From Actinomycetota bacterium (GTDB lineage Bacteria; Actinomycetota; Geothermincolia; Geothermincolales; RBG-13-55-18): DNA of 58,358 nt. The notes below the pieces were generated by a model. The model saw only the letters and a program-made list of their open reading frames with translations. It made no database searches and had not been told where the DNA came from. The translations under genes and the position numbers were made by a program. Positions 15,945 through 25,697 of the stretch are shown here, one piece after another; position 1 is the stretch's first letter; the number at the start of each line of letters is the position of its first letter. Location of the stretch: positions 1 to 58,358 of the forward strand of contig JACIXC010000018.1 of assembly GCA_014360655.1 (NCBI GenBank), written 5' to 3'.

Positions 15945-17153
15945 ATGAGCGACCACGACCGGTTTCCCTGTCTCTATGAATGGGCGAGCGACATGGACGT
16001 CTCCCTGGCCGGGAACCTCAGGCGCTGGGCGGAGAACGAGGTGATGGCCAAGCGCCTGGAGCTCAAGGAGGACTACGAGCAGTTGCTTGAGCCGGCCCTG
16101 CGCCGCCTTTTCCTGGAGATCGGCCTGCAGCGCCTGCTGTGGCCGGAGGAGCACGGCGGTGATGGGCACAACACCCCCGCGGCCGCCGTGACCGTCACGG
16201 CGGCCCTGGAGCAGGTGGCGCGCGGAGACGTGGGCATAGCCCTGCTCCTCTCCTCCCTCCTGGCCCTGCAGAGCGCGGTGGCCATGGAGGGGGCGGTGAA
16301 CGAGGAGGTGTGCGCCGCGCTGGCGGGGAAGATGGGCGCCGACGGAGAGCCCGTCCTGGTATCTCCGGTCCTCCCCCTCTTTCGCGACGAGCCCCAGGCC
16401 GCGGCGAAGCACGGCAGGGGAGGGTGGACGGTGGAAGCCTCCTCGGCCCGCCCCCAGGCCTGCGGCGGGAATGCCTCGTGGTACGCGGTCCTCTGCGCCC
16501 TGGAGGGATCCGACGATGAGTGGGGGGTGCTGGTGATCCCGGGGGACGCCAAGGGGGTCAAGCGCGGTGAGCCGCTCAAGCGCACCGGGCTCGCCGCCGA
16601 CGTCAACGCGCCGGTGAGCTTCGACAAGGTCAAGGTGCCGGAGGGGATGTGCGCGGCGCGGGGAAAGGATGCGTGCCGGGCCATGCTCTCCTGGTTCTAC
16701 CTGGGAGTATCTGCCAGCACGGTGGGGGCCCTCTTCGCTTCCTACGAGATACTCAAGGAATGGGGGGACAACCGGGTGATCAAGGGCAGGGGCAACATCT
16801 TCAAGGAAAATCCTCTTACCGCCGCGGTGATGGCCGAGGTGGCCAGGGAGACCTCGCTGGCGCGCATGCTCACCTGGGACCTCGCCCGCATCCTCTCCGA
16901 CCCCGCGGTCTACGGGCCACCGGGGCAGGAGGGGAACTATGTGACCGCGGCCATGGTCGTCCACCAGGTCTCGCAAGCGGGGGAGAGCGCCATCAACCGG
17001 GCCATGGAGATGATGGCCTCCGCCGGCTACGCCAGGGAGTGGAACCTGGAGCGCTACTGGCGGGACGTGAAGGCCATGCAGCTCTGCCTGGGCCCCTACG
17101 AGCTGGCAAAGATGGACATTTCCCGCTACTTCTACCAGGCGAGTACCCTTTGA
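15945..17153 (+). CDS. Acyl-CoA dehydrogenase-like protein, probable non-catalytic partner subunit
   Basis: The 402-residue protein is a clear relative of the next gene: C-terminal LERYWRDVKAMQLCLGPYEL aligns with VEKHWRDLKIVQLWMGGKQL, and MASAGYAREW with MSMYGGDRDW. It lacks the TEPxxGSD flavin motif; the corresponding stretch reads LVSPVLPLFRDEPQAAAKHG. It also lacks the YEGT catalytic glutamate. Heteromeric alpha2beta2 acyl-CoA dehydrogenases of actinobacterial steroid degradation (FadE28-FadE29 type) likewise pair an active subunit with a degenerate one; that parallel is inferred. The start is an ATG after GGAAGGAGGTTCAC. It lies 22 bp from the next gene. Confidence 0.85.
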   Translation: MSDHDRFPCLYEWASDMDVSLAGNLRRWAENEVMAKRLELKEDYEQLLEPALRRLFLEIGLQRLLWPEEHGGDGHNTPAAAVTVTAALEQVARGDVGIALLLSSLLALQSAVAMEGAVNEEVCAALAGKMGADGEPVLVSPVLPLFRDEPQAAAKHGRGGWTVEASSARPQACGGNASWYAVLCALEGSDDEWGVLVIPGDAKGVKRGEPLKRTGLAADVNAPVSFDKVKVPEGMCAARGKDACRAMLSWFYLGVSASTVGALFASYEILKEWGDNRVIKGRGNIFKENPLTAAVMAEVARETSLARMLTWDLARILSDPAVYGPPGQEGNYVTAAMVVHQVSQAGESAINRAMEMMASAGYAREWNLERYWRDVKAMQLCLGPYELAKMDISRYFYQASTL

Positions 17154-17175
17154 CGTGGAGTGGGAGGAGATGGAA

Positions 17176-18444
<1,269 letters not shown>

Positions 18445-18467
18445 ACGTGGAGGGGCGGGTGAGAAGG

Positions 18468-18932
18468 ATGAACGATAAGGCGGCGCAGGCGGGGCAGGCG
18501 CAGGCGACGATAACGGCGCAGCCGGGGCTCACGGAACGCATGCTGCGGGAGCTCATCAGAAGTCCAAAGTTCAAGTCGAGCTTGAGAATCATGGTGAACG
18601 GCATCGACCCGGCGCATGCTCCGGGTATGGTCAGGGCCCTGCTCTGGGAGGACGTGGAGACCTTCATGGGGACGACGAGCGTCCTTCCCAAACTGGTCAA
18701 CTTCACGATCCAGGCGCTGCGGGAGCTGGCGGTGCAGCTAAACTCCTTCCCGCCGGAGATACTGCTGGCCTTCCTCTCGCGCCTGGCGAAGGAGATCGAT
18801 TTCGCGACGGCGGGAGAGGCCCTGCGCGAGTTCTCGCTGCTCCTGGAGAAGCTGGGTCCGGTGGTGGAGGTATTGAGGGAATCCTCGCAGCAGGTCTTCG
18901 ACGAGGCCCTGCGGGGCCGGGCTGCGGAGTGA
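18468..18932 (+). CDS. Uncharacterised helical protein, short paralogue of the next gene
   Basis: I do not recognise this 154-residue protein. It is almost all helical, without a signal peptide or membrane segment. Residues ~25-115 match the N-terminal domain of the following 542-residue protein: LRELIRSPKFKSSLRIMVNG against VRELIRSPGFKELVNIHLRG, MVRALLWEDVETFMG against LVRAFLWEDVGFSMG, and LRELAVQLNSFPPEIL against LIELGVQLNNFTKDIL. The pair is in the acyl-CoA dehydrogenase operon (23 bp after the previous stop, 16 bp before the next start). The ATG at 18468 follows GAGAAGG. A role as adaptor or lipid/acyl-chain-binding partner is speculative. Confidence 0.7.
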   Translation: MNDKAAQAGQAQATITAQPGLTERMLRELIRSPKFKSSLRIMVNGIDPAHAPGMVRALLWEDVETFMGTTSVLPKLVNFTIQALRELAVQLNSFPPEILLAFLSRLAKEIDFATAGEALREFSLLLEKLGPVVEVLRESSQQVFDEALRGRAAE

Positions 18933-18948
18933 AAGGAGGGTTCGCGAC

Positions 18949-20577
18949 ATGAGCGACGTGATGAGTGGGCAGCGAACCTCGACGGAGGGCGGGTCTCCGG
19001 CGGTCGGGCCGGCCGCGGAGGCCGGCGACGCCTCCCGGGCCGCACAGGGAGCCCTGCCGGGCCTGGTGCGTGAGCTCATCAGGTCACCCGGCTTCAAGGA
19101 GCTGGTGAACATTCACCTGAGGGGAGCGGACCCCGCGAGCGCGAGGGAGCTGGTGAGGGCTTTCCTCTGGGAGGATGTGGGCTTCTCCATGGGGGTGCTG
19201 GGAGCGAGCCCGAAGATCCTGAACTGGCTGGTGGAGGCGCTCATCGAGCTGGGTGTGCAGCTGAACAACTTCACCAAGGACATACTGCGGGATTTCATGG
19301 TGCGCATGGGCAGGGACCTGGACGTGGAGAGGATGAAAGCCCTGCCGGCCGCGTACGCTCCCATGCTCAATGACCTGCTCCTCGAGGACCGCGAGGCGCT
19401 GGACGCCCTTATAGCGGGCCTGGGTTCGCTCGCGGAATCCATGATGAAGGCCACGGGAGCGACGCTGAAAAAGATAGGCAACACCGCCGATTTCGGGAAA
19501 GTGAGGGTGGGGCTCACGCGGCACTTCGAGTCCAGGCGGGAGGAGCTCTCGGGAGAGCCGCCGACCCTCAACCCCGTGGTGCTCTCCAACCTCCTGGGCG
19601 TGGTGCCGCCGCTGACCAACTACCTGCTGCGGGTGTTCACGCGCGCCCTGCAGGGCATGAACCTCCCCTCGGAGATACTGGCCAGCGCCACCTTCCAGCT
19701 CCTGGAAGACATCGACCAGGCCGAGCTGGGCGGCCTGGTGAACGCCCTCTGCGACGTGGTCATCTCGCTGCACCGGGGCAACCTGCTCCTGGGCAGGGAC
19801 GAGCCGCGCTTCAAGCAGGTGCTGGAGAGGGTCAGCGGGAAGCTCCTGGACAACGTGGACGCGGAGAGGTTCAAGGAGGCGGCCGTAGCCCTGGGAGAGG
19901 ACGGCAAGGTCATAGGACAGGTGGTGTCAGGCTACCTCTTCGCCACCCCGGAGAGCACGGCGAGGGTGGCCAGGGCCATGTCCGTGGCGGTGAACGCCGC
20001 CCTGCGCGCCACGGCCGATCTCCTGCGTCGTTTCGCCGAGCTGTCCCCGGAGGCCATGGAGGAGGTGGTGTCCCACTACCGGGAGACCTTCGACCCGCGG
20101 GAAGCTGCGCGCCTGCTCAATACCAACGCCGTCATCCTCAACAAGGCCTGCGCCGTGGCGCCGGAGCTGGTCGGGGAAACGGTCGGCGGTTTCATGACCG
20201 CCCTCGACCGGGAGGAGCTGGCGAGGGCGGGGAAGTCGCTGGCGTTGCAGGCGGCGCGTGCCGTGCTGGCGGACCCCGCCGTGGACGCCGCCCTGCAGCC
20301 GGAGGCGCTGGGAGAGAGGATAAACGCCGGGCTCGCCGCCTTCAACCGCGTGGTGCGGGAGAACCCGGACCTGGTGAGCAGGGTGGCGCGCACCATCGGC
20401 GCCGTCGACGGGAAGGAGCTGCGCAGGGCCACCCTCGGGTTCGCCTTCCCGCTGATCCGTGCCCTGGCCAGGGAGACGAAGGCGGGGAAGACGGCGGTAA
20501 GGGCGGGGGCAGGTGTCCTCGCGCTGTTGGGCGCGGGAGGAGCGCTGCTCGCCCTCAGGGCCTGGAGGAGACGTTAG
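18949..20577 (+). CDS. Uncharacterised helical protein with C-terminal membrane anchor
   Basis: I do not recognise the family of this 542-residue protein. An N-terminal ~90-residue domain (35-125) is paralogous to the preceding protein. The middle and C-terminal parts are further amphipathic helices, including EILASATFQLLEDIDQAELG, LVNALCDVVISLHRGNLLLG and IDALNR-like repeats rich in Ala and Leu. A single hydrophobic segment near the end (GVLALLGAGGALLALRAW) followed by RRR* predicts a tail-anchored inner-membrane protein with the bulk in the cytoplasm. The start is an ATG after AAGGAGGGTTCGCGAC. Its position at the end of the dehydrogenase operon suggests a membrane platform for that pathway (inference). 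Confidence 0.7.
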   Translation: MSDVMSGQRTSTEGGSPAVGPAAEAGDASRAAQGALPGLVRELIRSPGFKELVNIHLRGADPASARELVRAFLWEDVGFSMGVLGASPKILNWLVEALIELGVQLNNFTKDILRDFMVRMGRDLDVERMKALPAAYAPMLNDLLLEDREALDALIAGLGSLAESMMKATGATLKKIGNTADFGKVRVGLTRHFESRREELSGEPPTLNPVVLSNLLGVVPPLTNYLLRVFTRALQGMNLPSEILASATFQLLEDIDQAELGGLVNALCDVVISLHRGNLLLGRDEPRFKQVLERVSGKLLDNVDAERFKEAAVALGEDGKVIGQVVSGYLFATPESTARVARAMSVAVNAALRATADLLRRFAELSPEAMEEVVSHYRETFDPREAARLLNTNAVILNKACAVAPELVGETVGGFMTALDREELARAGKSLALQAARAVLADPAVDAALQPEALGERINAGLAAFNRVVRENPDLVSRVARTIGAVDGKELRRATLGFAFPLIRALARETKAGKTAVRAGAGVLALLGAGGALLALRAWRRR

Positions 20578-20639
20578 GCACGGGGGTCATGGACACGGGG
20601 GTCAGGACTCGTTTCGTGCGCGGGGCATCAAAGCGACCA

Positions 20640-20661
20640 GACCCCATGATGTGTTTGGGGG
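20640..20661. repeat. GACCCCATGATGTGTTTGGG element before the dehydratase cluster
   Basis: A relative of the palindrome at 7571-7591 (shared GACCCC, then GTTTGGG). Just upstream, CACGGGGGTCATGGA and CACGGGGGTCAGGA (20579-20607) form a 14-bp direct repeat with the same GGGTCA core. It ends 10 nt before the ATG at 20672, so it also supplies part of the leader of that gene. Confidence 0.5.
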
Positions 20662-20671
20662 TGAAGAGAGG

Positions 20672-21784
20672 ATGAGCGTGTTGCAGAGCCGGTCGACGGA
20701 CATCTACACGGATTACGTGCGCGACTGGAAGGAAAAGGGAGGACGGGTGCTCGGCTACTCCTGCGTGGCCACCCCGGTGGAGATCGTGGAAGCGGCGGGC
20801 ATCCTCCCCTACCGCATCAAGGCCTTCGGCCATCCCGATACCGAGCTGGGAGATTCCTATTTGGCGCGCTTCAACTGCCGTTTCTGCCGCTCCTGCCTGC
20901 AGCTGGGGCTGGACGGCACCTACGATTTCCTGGACGGGCTGGTGGAGACCAACGGCTGCGACCACCTGCGCGGGATGTTCGAGAACTGGCAGTACGCCAA
21001 GAAATACGATTTCTTTCACTACCTCAAGGTGCCGCACTTCGTGCGCGAGGATTCCCTGGAATATTTTACCGAGGAACTCGGTCTCTTCCGCCTGGCCATA
21101 GAGGAGCATTTCGAGGTGGAGATAACGGACAACGCGCTGCGCGAGGCGATGGGCACCATGGAACAGGTCTACGCCAGGCTCAGGGACCTCTACGCCCTGC
21201 GGGAGCGTGAGAGGCCGGTGGTGAGCGGGGCGGAGGTCATGCGGGTGGTCTGCACGGGGTCCTCCATGCGGGCGGCGGATTTCCTCGGCCTCCTGGACCG
21301 CCTGGTGGAGGAGAAGTCAAGGGGACCGGCGCTCGATTACCGCGCCCGTTTCATCCTCATGGGGAGCGCCACCGACGAGGTGGACCTGGTGGCGGACATC
21401 GAGGAGCAGGGAGGGCTGGTGGTCACAGATGCCCTCTGCTACGGGTCCCGGTCCTTCTGGGGGCGGGAAGGGGAGTCGGAGGAGCCCCTGCGCCGCCTGG
21501 CCGAGAAGTACCTGGGCAACCTCTTCTGCCCGCGCATGTTCACAGAGTACGAGCGGCGGCGGGATTTCATCCTGGAGCGGGCGAGGCAGGCGCGCGTGGA
21601 CGGGGCCATCATCACCTACAACAAGTTCTGCGACCTGCACGGGGTGGAGGCGGTCTCCCTGCGCACCGACCTGGAAAAGAATGGTATACCGGTCCTGGTG
21701 CTGGAGAAGGACTACGGCTCGCCGGCGGATACCGGCCGCATCAAGACCCGCGTGCAGGCCTTCCTGGAGCGGATCGGGAGGTAA
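20672..21784 (+). CDS. 2-hydroxyacyl-CoA dehydratase family protein, B/D-type subunit (HgdB/BcrC-like)
   Basis: The 370-residue protein has the family pattern GYSCVATPVEIVEAAG near the N-terminus, FNCRFCRSCLQLGLD, GCDHLRGMFENW and ADIEEQGGLVVTDALCYGSR, with a C-terminal end LEKDYGSPADTGRIKTRVQA. The cysteines are candidates for [4Fe-4S] ligation. Such proteins pair with an HgdA-type subunit to dehydrate (R)-2-hydroxyacyl-CoA or reduce benzoyl-CoA by a ketyl-radical mechanism, after activation by an ATP-dependent HgdC-type protein not encoded in this window. The ATG at 20672 follows GAAGAGAGG. The A-type partners are encoded 2.3 and 3.9 kb downstream on the same strand. Confidence 0.9.
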   Translation: MSVLQSRSTDIYTDYVRDWKEKGGRVLGYSCVATPVEIVEAAGILPYRIKAFGHPDTELGDSYLARFNCRFCRSCLQLGLDGTYDFLDGLVETNGCDHLRGMFENWQYAKKYDFFHYLKVPHFVREDSLEYFTEELGLFRLAIEEHFEVEITDNALREAMGTMEQVYARLRDLYALRERERPVVSGAEVMRVVCTGSSMRAADFLGLLDRLVEEKSRGPALDYRARFILMGSATDEVDLVADIEEQGGLVVTDALCYGSRSFWGREGESEEPLRRLAEKYLGNLFCPRMFTEYERRRDFILERARQARVDGAIITYNKFCDLHGVEAVSLRTDLEKNGIPVLVLEKDYGSPADTGRIKTRVQAFLERIGR

Positions 21785-21819
21785 AGGGGTAAGGATAAGG
21801 GCAAAGAGGAAGGGACGGC

Positions 21820-23007
21820 ATGGCCTACATGGATTGCTGCGACTGGGAGAGATGCACCCTGTGCGGAGAATGCCTCGTGAAATGCCCGGTCATGGGGATG
21901 GATGAGGCGGAGGCGAAGAAGGAGTTCGGGCTGCTGCTCAAGGGGGAGGTAGCGCCCAGGGTCTTCAGCGAATGTACCCTGTGCTTCAGGTGCAACGCCT
22001 ACTGCCCGGAGGGGTTGCGGCCTTACGAGCTCATCCTGCAGCGCATATCCGACAGCCGGCCCAGGAAGCCCGCCATGCTGGGCTATTTCATCAACGGATT
22101 GCCGGCCCCCAACCTCTTCCAGGAATTATACGGTTCCCTCAGCTTCGATGAACAGCAGATCATCAGGCGCTGGTCCTCGGCTCCCGAGCCCGCGCAAGAC
22201 GTGCTTTTCGTGGGCTGCGTGGGGAAGACCGTCTGTTACGACATCGAGAACTCGCGGGTGATGAAGGACCTGCCGAAATTCGGTCCCAGCGACGTGTGCT
22301 GCGGCGAGCTCGCCTACCGGGGCGGGGACTGGGAGACCTACAGCCGGGTGGTCGAGAGGCTGCTGGCGCGCCTTGAAAAGGTGCAGGCGGAGAGGCTGGT
22401 CTGTTACTGCGGGTCCTGCTACAACTTCCTGGGCAACATCCTCCCCAAGGTCTACGGGAAGAGCCTGCCCTTCCGGCTGGTATCGCTCTACGAGTGGATG
22501 CTGGAGAAGGTGGAGGCGGGCGAGTTGGAGGCCAAGAGGCCCCTCGGCTACCGGGCCGCGATACACGAGTCCTGTTACGTCAGCGAGCTGGGCCACGACT
22601 TTCAGGATGCCCTCCGTGAGCTGTACCGGGCGGCGGGGGTGGAGGTCGTGGAGCTGGAGCATAACCGGGACGAGTCGCTGTCCTGCGGGGCGGCGAGCAT
22701 CGCCCGCCGCTGGAGCATACTCGACCTGCTCAAGGAACAGAACAGGCGCTACCGGGAAGTGAAGGCCTCGGGAAGCAAGGACATGGCGCTGAACTGCCCG
22801 GGATGCTTCCTCACCCTGGCCCCCACCAGCCGGTTCCACGGCATCAGGGTGCATTACATGGTGGAGGAACTGCTCAGGGCCTTCGGAGACGATATCACTA
22901 CGCCATTGATCAGGCGCCTGCCCCGTTTTGCGTGGTTGTTGACCAGGAGGGCACCGCTGGCCTTGAAGAAGGTGGAACCGCCGTTTCCCGGATTGCAGGC
23001 TCGCTAG
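21820..23007 (+). CDS. HdrD/GlpC-like iron-sulfur protein (two 4Fe-4S motifs plus CCG domains)
   Basis: The 395-residue protein has two N-terminal ferredoxin-type motifs, CTLCGECLVKCP (Cys12, 15, 18, 22) and CTLCFRCNAYCPEG. These are followed by two CCG-type regions (DVCCGELAYRGG with CYCGSCYN, and SCGAASIARRW with CPGC). This is the layout of heterodisulfide reductase subunit D, GlpC and related (Fe-S) oxidoreductases that move electrons between carriers and a substrate or partner flavoprotein. No membrane helix is evident. It sits between the B-type and A-type dehydratase genes and 12 bp before the MetV-like gene, suggesting an electron-transfer unit for that enzyme. The start is an ATG after AGAGGAAGGGACGGC. 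Confidence 0.88.
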   Translation: MAYMDCCDWERCTLCGECLVKCPVMGMDEAEAKKEFGLLLKGEVAPRVFSECTLCFRCNAYCPEGLRPYELILQRISDSRPRKPAMLGYFINGLPAPNLFQELYGSLSFDEQQIIRRWSSAPEPAQDVLFVGCVGKTVCYDIENSRVMKDLPKFGPSDVCCGELAYRGGDWETYSRVVERLLARLEKVQAERLVCYCGSCYNFLGNILPKVYGKSLPFRLVSLYEWMLEKVEAGELEAKRPLGYRAAIHESCYVSELGHDFQDALRELYRAAGVEVVELEHNRDESLSCGAASIARRWSILDLLKEQNRRYREVKASGSKDMALNCPGCFLTLAPTSRFHGIRVHYMVEELLRAFGDDITTPLIRRLPRFAWLLTRRAPLALKKVEPPFPGLQAR

Positions 23008-23019
23008 CTGGGAGGTTCC

Positions 23020-23754
23020 ATGAACAGGACGGCGTGGAAATCCGCGGAAGAGCTCTCACTGTTAATGGGAGAGGCAAGGAGGGTGTCCATCTTCTCCTGC
23101 GGAATATGCGCCAACCTCAGCGGCACGGGAGGAGCAAGAGGCATAAGGCACCTTTCAAGGCTCTTGAAGAACTGGGGCAAAGAGGTGGTATGCAAGGAAT
23201 GCCTCATCGCCTGCTGCCCCCTGGAGATCATGAAGCAGGCGGTGGAGAAGAACGGGAAGGCATTGCGGCAGAGCGACGCGCTGGTGGTCATCAGTTGCGC
23301 GGCGGGAGTGAAGTCCGCTTTCCTTGCCCGGCCGGGAGTGCCCGTTGTCCCCGTGGTGGACTCGGTGGGAAGCGTCCCCGTGGCAAGCTACGAAGACGAC
23401 CTCGCGGCTCGAAGCCATTGCACCAATTGCGGCCGCTGCGTCCTGGCTTTCACGGGTGGAATCTGCCCCTTGAACGAATGTCCGGCGGGGGTGAAATACG
23501 GGCCTTGCTCCAGGTACGGAGAGGAGGGAAGCCGTTGCGCCCTGGACCCGACCCGGGAGTGCATATGGAAGGAGGTGGAGCGCAGGGGGGACCTGGCGAA
23601 GCTCGAACGGTTGAAGGAACTGCACAAGAGAGATGACCTCGAGAGGTTGCCCCTCCCTCCCCGCAGGAACACGCCCAGGCCTATCAGGAAGATCGCGGGC
23701 CGGTTGACGGTGCACGCGGGGTGGTTCGCGAGGTTCATCCCCTTGATCGATTGA
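23020..23754 (+). CDS. MetV-like protein (methylenetetrahydrofolate reductase C-terminal domain family)
   Basis: The 244-residue protein has an N-terminal part with SIFSCGICANLSGTGGARG, KECLIACCPLEIM and VVISCAAGVKSAFLARPGV. Its C-terminal cysteine motif CTNCGRCVLAFTGGICPLNE runs on to ECPAGVKYGPC (Cys134, 137, 140 and later cysteines). This matches the zinc/Fe-S MTHFR_C family that includes MetV of acetogens. MetV normally accompanies MetF; here there is no metF, and the neighbours are HdrD-like and 2-hydroxyacyl-CoA dehydratase genes. That suggests reuse as an electron-transfer or scaffolding subunit. Fe-S versus zinc ligation cannot be told. The start is an ATG after GGGAGGTTCC. Confidence 0.8.
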   Translation: MNRTAWKSAEELSLLMGEARRVSIFSCGICANLSGTGGARGIRHLSRLLKNWGKEVVCKECLIACCPLEIMKQAVEKNGKALRQSDALVVISCAAGVKSAFLARPGVPVVPVVDSVGSVPVASYEDDLAARSHCTNCGRCVLAFTGGICPLNECPAGVKYGPCSRYGEEGSRCALDPTRECIWKEVERRGDLAKLERLKELHKRDDLERLPLPPRRNTPRPIRKIAGRLTVHAGWFARFIPLID

Positions 23755-24057
23755 GCGCGGCATCGCGCGCCTTGGTGATCGGCCGAGAGCTGAGAGAAGA
23801 AAGGCGAAGAGGGTGTTGGAGGTGCATAAGGTTTGCGCAAAGGAGCCGGAAAGGGAAAGATGGGTACGGTACGGGTGGTTTTTCGTACGGACAGGTTGGA
23901 TGCAGTTGCGACGGCAGGACTTATAAAGGGAGGAGACAGGCGGCATGGCTCGTGATGGTTTGCAGGCAGGGGTGTAGCGATGGCTCCCGGATGTAAAATG
24001 GAAAATTTATGCATTCTTGCACGGCGGTTCGGAAAGATGCTGAAGGGGGTATAAGAG
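23755..24057 (+). other. 303-bp spacer before the first A-type dehydratase gene
   Basis: No coding signal is visible. A moderately AT-rich patch (GGGTGGTTTTTCGTACGGAC, about 23873-23892) lies in the middle, and AATGGAAAATTTATGCATTC (23996-24015) lies near the end. No hexamer pair at proper spacing is convincing. The last 20 bp (AAGGGGGTATAAGAG) are the ribosome site for the next gene and are also repeated before its paralogue at 25685-25697. Confidence 0.5.
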
Positions 24058-25458
24058 ATGGCGGTGCAGACGATCAGGCCGTACGAGGGGTTGATAAACC
24101 GCGTATACGGGATCTTTTCCATCGTCGATCTGCTGCCCTACGAAATGAGCGACGAGGAGGTGGAGGGCATGCTGCACGTCCTTCCCTCCGACCTCCAGAA
24201 GACCATGCGGGCCTTCCTCATCCCCCGCATGCGCAGGGTCAGCCTGGATTTCCTGAAGGCCATCAAGGCCTGGCTGGACGGCGCTCACCGCGCCAAGCGG
24301 GAAGGAAAGAAGGTGCTCCTGGTCCCGTTCAACTTCCCGCCGGAGATAGTGTACTGTTTCAAGAACGCCTGGCCCATCACCAGCGAGGTCCTCTCCACCC
24401 TGGGAGTCGCCGCCCTGGAGGGACAGGGCGAGAGGTATTGGGATTACGCCATGGGCTTGGGACTCCCGGACTTCGCCTGCTCGGCGAACATGATCGAGGT
24501 GGGCTCCTGCCTCACGGAGTCCGACTTCACCCCCGACGCGGTGATCAATGACTGCTTCGCCTCCTGCGACATCAACTCGAAGACGCACGAGTTCCTGGCG
24601 CGCTACCTCGACATACCGCTGCTCTTCCTGGAGAAGACGGTGGATAATTCCGAGAGGGGAATACGGCAGTACTACCGCTACTTCAACGCACTCGTCCGCG
24701 ACCTGGAGGAATTCCTGGAGGAGAAGCTGGACGAGGAGCGCATGCGGGAGGTCATAGGATACGCCAACCGGGCCACCGAGCTCTACTGGGAGCTCTGGGA
24801 CCTGCACAGGTACTCGCCCTGCCCGGTGCCCAACGCCTTCTCCCTCTTTACCTACGGGGCGCGTTTCGTCATGTGGGGCACGGAGGACGGCGTAAGGTTC
24901 ATGCGCTCCATGGTGGAGACGTCCAAGGAGAGGCTGGAGAAAGGGGAGTACCCGGCGCCGGAGGAGGTGGCCCGCAGCCTGTGGACGTACACCAGCTACT
25001 ACTTCGACATGGCAGGGCTCTTCAACTGGATGGAGGAGAACGGCATCACCCACCTGGGGGACGGGCTGGACCTCTTCTTCCCGCGAGTCATAGACACCGG
25101 ATCACGGGAGTCCATGCTGGAGGGGCTGGCAGAGGTGGCCCGGAACATGCCCATGACCCGGTGGATGGGCGCTCCCTCCATGTCCATGCACTGGCTGGAC
25201 GACATCGCCTGGTGGGCCCGGGAACTGAACGCGGACTGCTGCGTCTACTGCGGACACCACAGCTGCAAACAGACCTGGAGCGTGTCCTCGATGGTGCGGA
25301 ACGAGTTGATGAAACAGGCGGGGATTCCCACCCTCATCCTGCAGGGGGACTCCTGGATCCGCCGCATGACCCCCATCGAGACGCTGCAGGAGCTCATCCA
25401 GGAGTTCGTGGACAACGTGTTGAGACGCGGGAGAAGGAGGGCGGCCAGGACGCGATGA
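24058..25458 (+). CDS. 2-hydroxyacyl-CoA dehydratase family protein, A-type subunit (HgdA/BcrB-like), copy 1
   Basis: The 466-residue protein carries cysteine-bearing family segments GLPDFACSANMIEVGSCLTE, INDCFASCDINSKTHEFLAR and NADCCVYCGHHSCKQTW, plus LFLEKTVDNSERGIRQYYRY. It should pair with the B-type protein encoded at 20672-21784 to form an iron-sulfur dehydratase/reductase acting on an aromatic, alicyclic or 2-hydroxyacyl-CoA. The start is an ATG after AAGGGGGTATAAGAG. The next full gene (25698-27098) is a tandem paralogue of the same length, clearly homologous along its whole length and also across the first bases upstream of the start. Confidence 0.9.
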   Translation: MAVQTIRPYEGLINRVYGIFSIVDLLPYEMSDEEVEGMLHVLPSDLQKTMRAFLIPRMRRVSLDFLKAIKAWLDGAHRAKREGKKVLLVPFNFPPEIVYCFKNAWPITSEVLSTLGVAALEGQGERYWDYAMGLGLPDFACSANMIEVGSCLTESDFTPDAVINDCFASCDINSKTHEFLARYLDIPLLFLEKTVDNSERGIRQYYRYFNALVRDLEEFLEEKLDEERMREVIGYANRATELYWELWDLHRYSPCPVPNAFSLFTYGARFVMWGTEDGVRFMRSMVETSKERLEKGEYPAPEEVARSLWTYTSYYFDMAGLFNWMEENGITHLGDGLDLFFPRVIDTGSRESMLEGLAEVARNMPMTRWMGAPSMSMHWLDDIAWWARELNADCCVYCGHHSCKQTWSVSSMVRNELMKQAGIPTLILQGDSWIRRMTPIETLQELIQEFVDNVLRRGRRRAARTR

Positions 25459-25556
25459 ACGGCCCGGTCCCTGACCGGGAGGGCTTTTCGCCCTCGTTGC
25501 ATCCTTGTCCGTCCGTGGTGCGCGGGTCGGGTAAGCCCGGCTGCGTTGTCGGAAGA

Positions 25557-25634
25557 GGGGGTTACGGTTCACTGGCGGACACCGGCGGCATCAAGGCCCG
25601 GGTGCAGGCTTTCCCGGAAAGGAGAAAGGGAAAG
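25557..25634 (+). pseudogene. Relic of the C-terminal end of a B-type dehydratase subunit
   Basis: Read in the frame through 25563, the DNA encodes YGSLADTGGIKARVQAFPER. This aligns almost residue for residue with the C-terminus of the B-type protein (YGSPADTGRIKTRVQAFLER, ending at 21784). At DNA level GGCGGACACCGGCGGCATCA matches GGCGGATACCGGCCGCATCA. The frame is not preceded by any B-type coding sequence, and the reading frame continues past the normal stop. The simplest explanation is that a larger B-plus-A unit was duplicated and all but the tail of the second B gene was then deleted. Confidence 0.8.
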
Positions 25635-25697
25635 GCCGGCCGATCCCGGTTCGGATGGATCGGGAAGAGCGGAACGCCTCTGAAGGGGGGATGAGAG

